Positions 15,967 to 17,361 of a DNA stretch of 17,361 nt are shown piece after piece. Origin of the DNA: an uncultured Bacteroidales bacterium (lineage in GTDB: Bacteria > Bacteroidota > Bacteroidia > Bacteroidales > P3); the NCBI GenBank assembly GCA_937915785.1, contig CALGGY010000080.1, positions 1 to 17,361 on the forward strand, in the 5' to 3' direction. Numbering within the stretch: the stretch's first letter is position 1; every line of letters starts with the position of its first letter. The position numbers and the translations under genes were made by a program. Below the pieces are notes generated by a model, which made no database searches, was not told where the DNA came from, and worked only from the letters and a program-made list of their open reading frames with translations.

Positions 15967-17205
15967 CTAACTTAATAGTTTTCCGTTCAGGAACATTTTT
16001 TCCACTTTGTTGCTGCCGTAGGAGTAGGGCATAAACTCGCAGGTTGGTATTGGTTTGGTTATGAAGAAGTTGGCTTTTTTTCCAACGGCAATGCTTCCCA
16101 GTTGGTCCACCACATCCATTGCGTAGGCACTGTTTATGGTGGTAGCGTTGATGGCCTCTTCGGGGAGCATTCGGTAATTTACGCAGGCCATGCTCAGTAT
16201 CAGCTGCATGTTGCCCGACGGCGACGAGCCCGGGTTGCAGTCGCTGGCCATAGCCACCGGCAGACCGGCATCCATCATTTTGCGCACCGGAGCATGCACC
16301 ATGTTGAGGAAGAAAGCCGCTCCGGGCAACACCGTGGGCATTGTTTCGGAACCTTTAAGGGACTCTATCTCGGCATCGCCGGTATATTCCAGATGGTCGC
16401 AGCTGAGGGCGTTGTGCCGCACGGCGCACTGTATGCCGCCGCTGTACGCCAGCTCGTTGGCATGAATTTTGGCACGAAGGCCGTATTTGGCACCGGCTTC
16501 GAGCATGCGGTCGGTATCCTCGACGGTGAAAAAGCCTTGGTCGCAGAACACGTCGACGAAATCGGCCAAGCCCTCGGCGGCAGCCTGCGGTATCATCTCG
16601 CTCACCACAAGGTCGACAAACTTATCCTGCCGGCCGCGGTACTCCATTGGTATGCCGTGAGCGCCCAGCAGAGTGGCTTTTATCGTAAGCGGGCTGGTCT
16701 CTTTCAGGCGGCGTATCACACGAAGCATTTTAAGCTCCGCCTCGGTGGTCATGCCGTAGCCGCTTTTTATCTCCACGGCTCCCGTGCCGTAGGCGGCCAT
16801 CTCGTCGAGGCGCTGCATGGCATCGGTGTAGAGTTCATCTTCGGTGGCCTCCTGCACGCGTTTGGCGGAGTTGAGGATGCCGCCGCCGCGTTTGGCAATT
16901 TCCTCGTACGACAGTCCGCGAATTTTGTCGCAATATTCAATCTCCCGGCTGCCGGCGTAAACAAGGTGCGTGTGCGAGTCGCAGAAAGCGGGGAACACCA
17001 TGCGTCCGGCGGCGTCTATCTCGCTGTCGAAAGTACCTTCGGGCAGTTCCGACATAGGGCCGAAAGCGACGAACCTACCGTTTTCTACCACAAGGTATGC
17101 GTCCTTAACGGACTCTATCTTAGACATTTCCGCACCTTTCACCATGCGGCGCGGCGTGCGTTCCACCTGCACAAGCTCTTTTATGTTTTTTATCAGTGTT
17201 TTCAT
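15967..17205 (-). CDS. hutI: imidazolonepropionase
   Basis: Protein of 412 aa from the ATG at 17205 (MKTLIKNIKELVQ). The frame extends 12 codons upstream to 17241, but that extension overlaps the probable promoter and is not family-like. It is an amidohydrolase that opens 4-imidazolone-5-propionate to N-formimino-L-glutamate, the third step of histidine degradation. Metal-binding and active-site segments are present: FCDSHTHLVYAGSRE (HxH), EIKSGYG, TLLGAHGIP, KIHANELAYSGG and MASDCNPGSSPS (Asp ligand). The length is standard. It is the partner of hutU at 6992-8992 but is separately transcribed on the opposite strand. AGTTTGGAGTT-type repeats follow its stop codon. Confidence 0.96.
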   Translation of the reverse strand: MKTLIKNIKELVQVERTPRRMVKGAEMSKIESVKDAYLVVENGRFVAFGPMSELPEGTFDSEIDAAGRMVFPAFCDSHTHLVYAGSREIEYCDKIRGLSYEEIAKRGGGILNSAKRVQEATEDELYTDAMQRLDEMAAYGTGAVEIKSGYGMTTEAELKMLRVIRRLKETSPLTIKATLLGAHGIPMEYRGRQDKFVDLVVSEMIPQAAAEGLADFVDVFCDQGFFTVEDTDRMLEAGAKYGLRAKIHANELAYSGGIQCAVRHNALSCDHLEYTGDAEIESLKGSETMPTVLPGAAFFLNMVHAPVRKMMDAGLPVAMASDCNPGSSPSGNMQLILSMACVNYRMLPEEAINATTINSAYAMDVVDQLGSIAVGKKANFFITKPIPTCEFMPYSYGSNKVEKMFLNGKLLS

Positions 17206-17238
17206 CTGTAAAAAGGGGGCGTTTTTCCGAAATCCAAA

Positions 17239-17246
17239 CAAATATA
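17239..17246 (-). promoter_or_regulatory. -7 element of the hutI promoter
   Basis: On the minus strand TATATTTG (17246-17239) is a perfect -7 box, identical to that of hutU. A TTG at 17263-17261 is too close (14 bp) for a standard -33. Transcription would start near 17232, giving a 27-nt leader to the ATG at 17205 and supporting that start over 17241. Confidence 0.5.
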
Positions 17247-17361
17247 ACGTAGTTCGGGTGCAATTATTGCCTTTGCCGACGTTCTGACTGTTTTTTTTCG
17301 GTCATATCCCAATAGTGTCCAAAACGTTTTTTCTAAAATATAGTTGATAAAATAAAATGGG
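17247..17361. other. upstream region of hutI, no gene seen
   Basis: AT-rich sequence with a T8 run near 17291-17298 and no credible open frame or RNA fold. It probably contains regulatory sequence for hutI and reaches the window edge. Confidence 0.4.

Noticed and set aside
16102..17211. Open frame of 369 codons antisense to hutI
   Set aside because: It mirrors the conserved imidazolonepropionase and has a low-complexity His/Gly/Ala-rich translation; no independent start signal or domain.

Overview
The window looks like chromosome of a member of the Bacteroidota, probably an anaerobic Bacteroidales. Most intergenic regions carry the Bacteroidota sigma-factor signature (TAnnTTTG at -7, in the best cases with TTG or TTTG 18-20 bp upstream). 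Start codons lack strong Shine-Dalgarno sequences. Typical products of the phylum are present: a DUF5686/carboxypeptidase-regulatory-like outer-membrane protein and lipoproteins, one with an acidic export signal behind the lipidated Cys. Coding sequence is moderately GC-rich, except for one clearly AT-rich island at about 3.54-5.71 kb.

Layout. Positions 126-200 (-): tRNA-Val(GAC) with its own promoter. About 250-780: no gene, but a promoter and a long C-tract-containing leader for two small lipoproteins (781-1245 and 1268-1780, +), closed by a hairpin terminator. 1890-2045: degenerate tandem repeats and a palindromic GGATTGCAAATCC element. 2096-6714 (-): kamB and kamC, the likely reactivase pair for B12-dependent lysine 5,6-aminomutase, split by a type II restriction-modification cassette made of a C5-cytosine methyltransferase and a BsuBI/PstI-family endonuclease. 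6992-8992 (+): urocanate hydratase (hutU). 9150-9847 (+): lipoprotein with a SecD P1-head-like domain whose signal peptide is out of frame at a T8 tract. 10086-11795 (+): SulP anion transporter. 11830-14394 (+): DUF5686 outer-membrane protein. 14444-15833 (-): lolD-like ABC ATPase overlapping rlmB. 15967-17205 (-): imidazolonepropionase (hutI).

Function. hutU and hutI are the second and third steps of histidine degradation, and kamB/kamC point to lysine fermentation, so the host probably lives partly on amino acids. hutH and the remaining hut genes, and kamA/kamD/kamE, are not in the window.

The most interesting structure is the restriction-modification insertion. A copy of the last codons of kamB (D-V-M-K-Q-stop) survives just upstream of kamC, so the 2.2 kb AT-rich cassette sits between direct repeats of about 22-25 bp. 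This is the footprint of an insertion with target duplication that left kamB intact but separated it from kamC. Second is the T8 tract: one extra T would restore a textbook lipoprotein signal peptide, suggesting phase variation, slippage, decay or a base-calling error. Third, a related AGTTTGGAGTT-type repeat lies 3' of three genes in the same orientation relative to the upstream gene.
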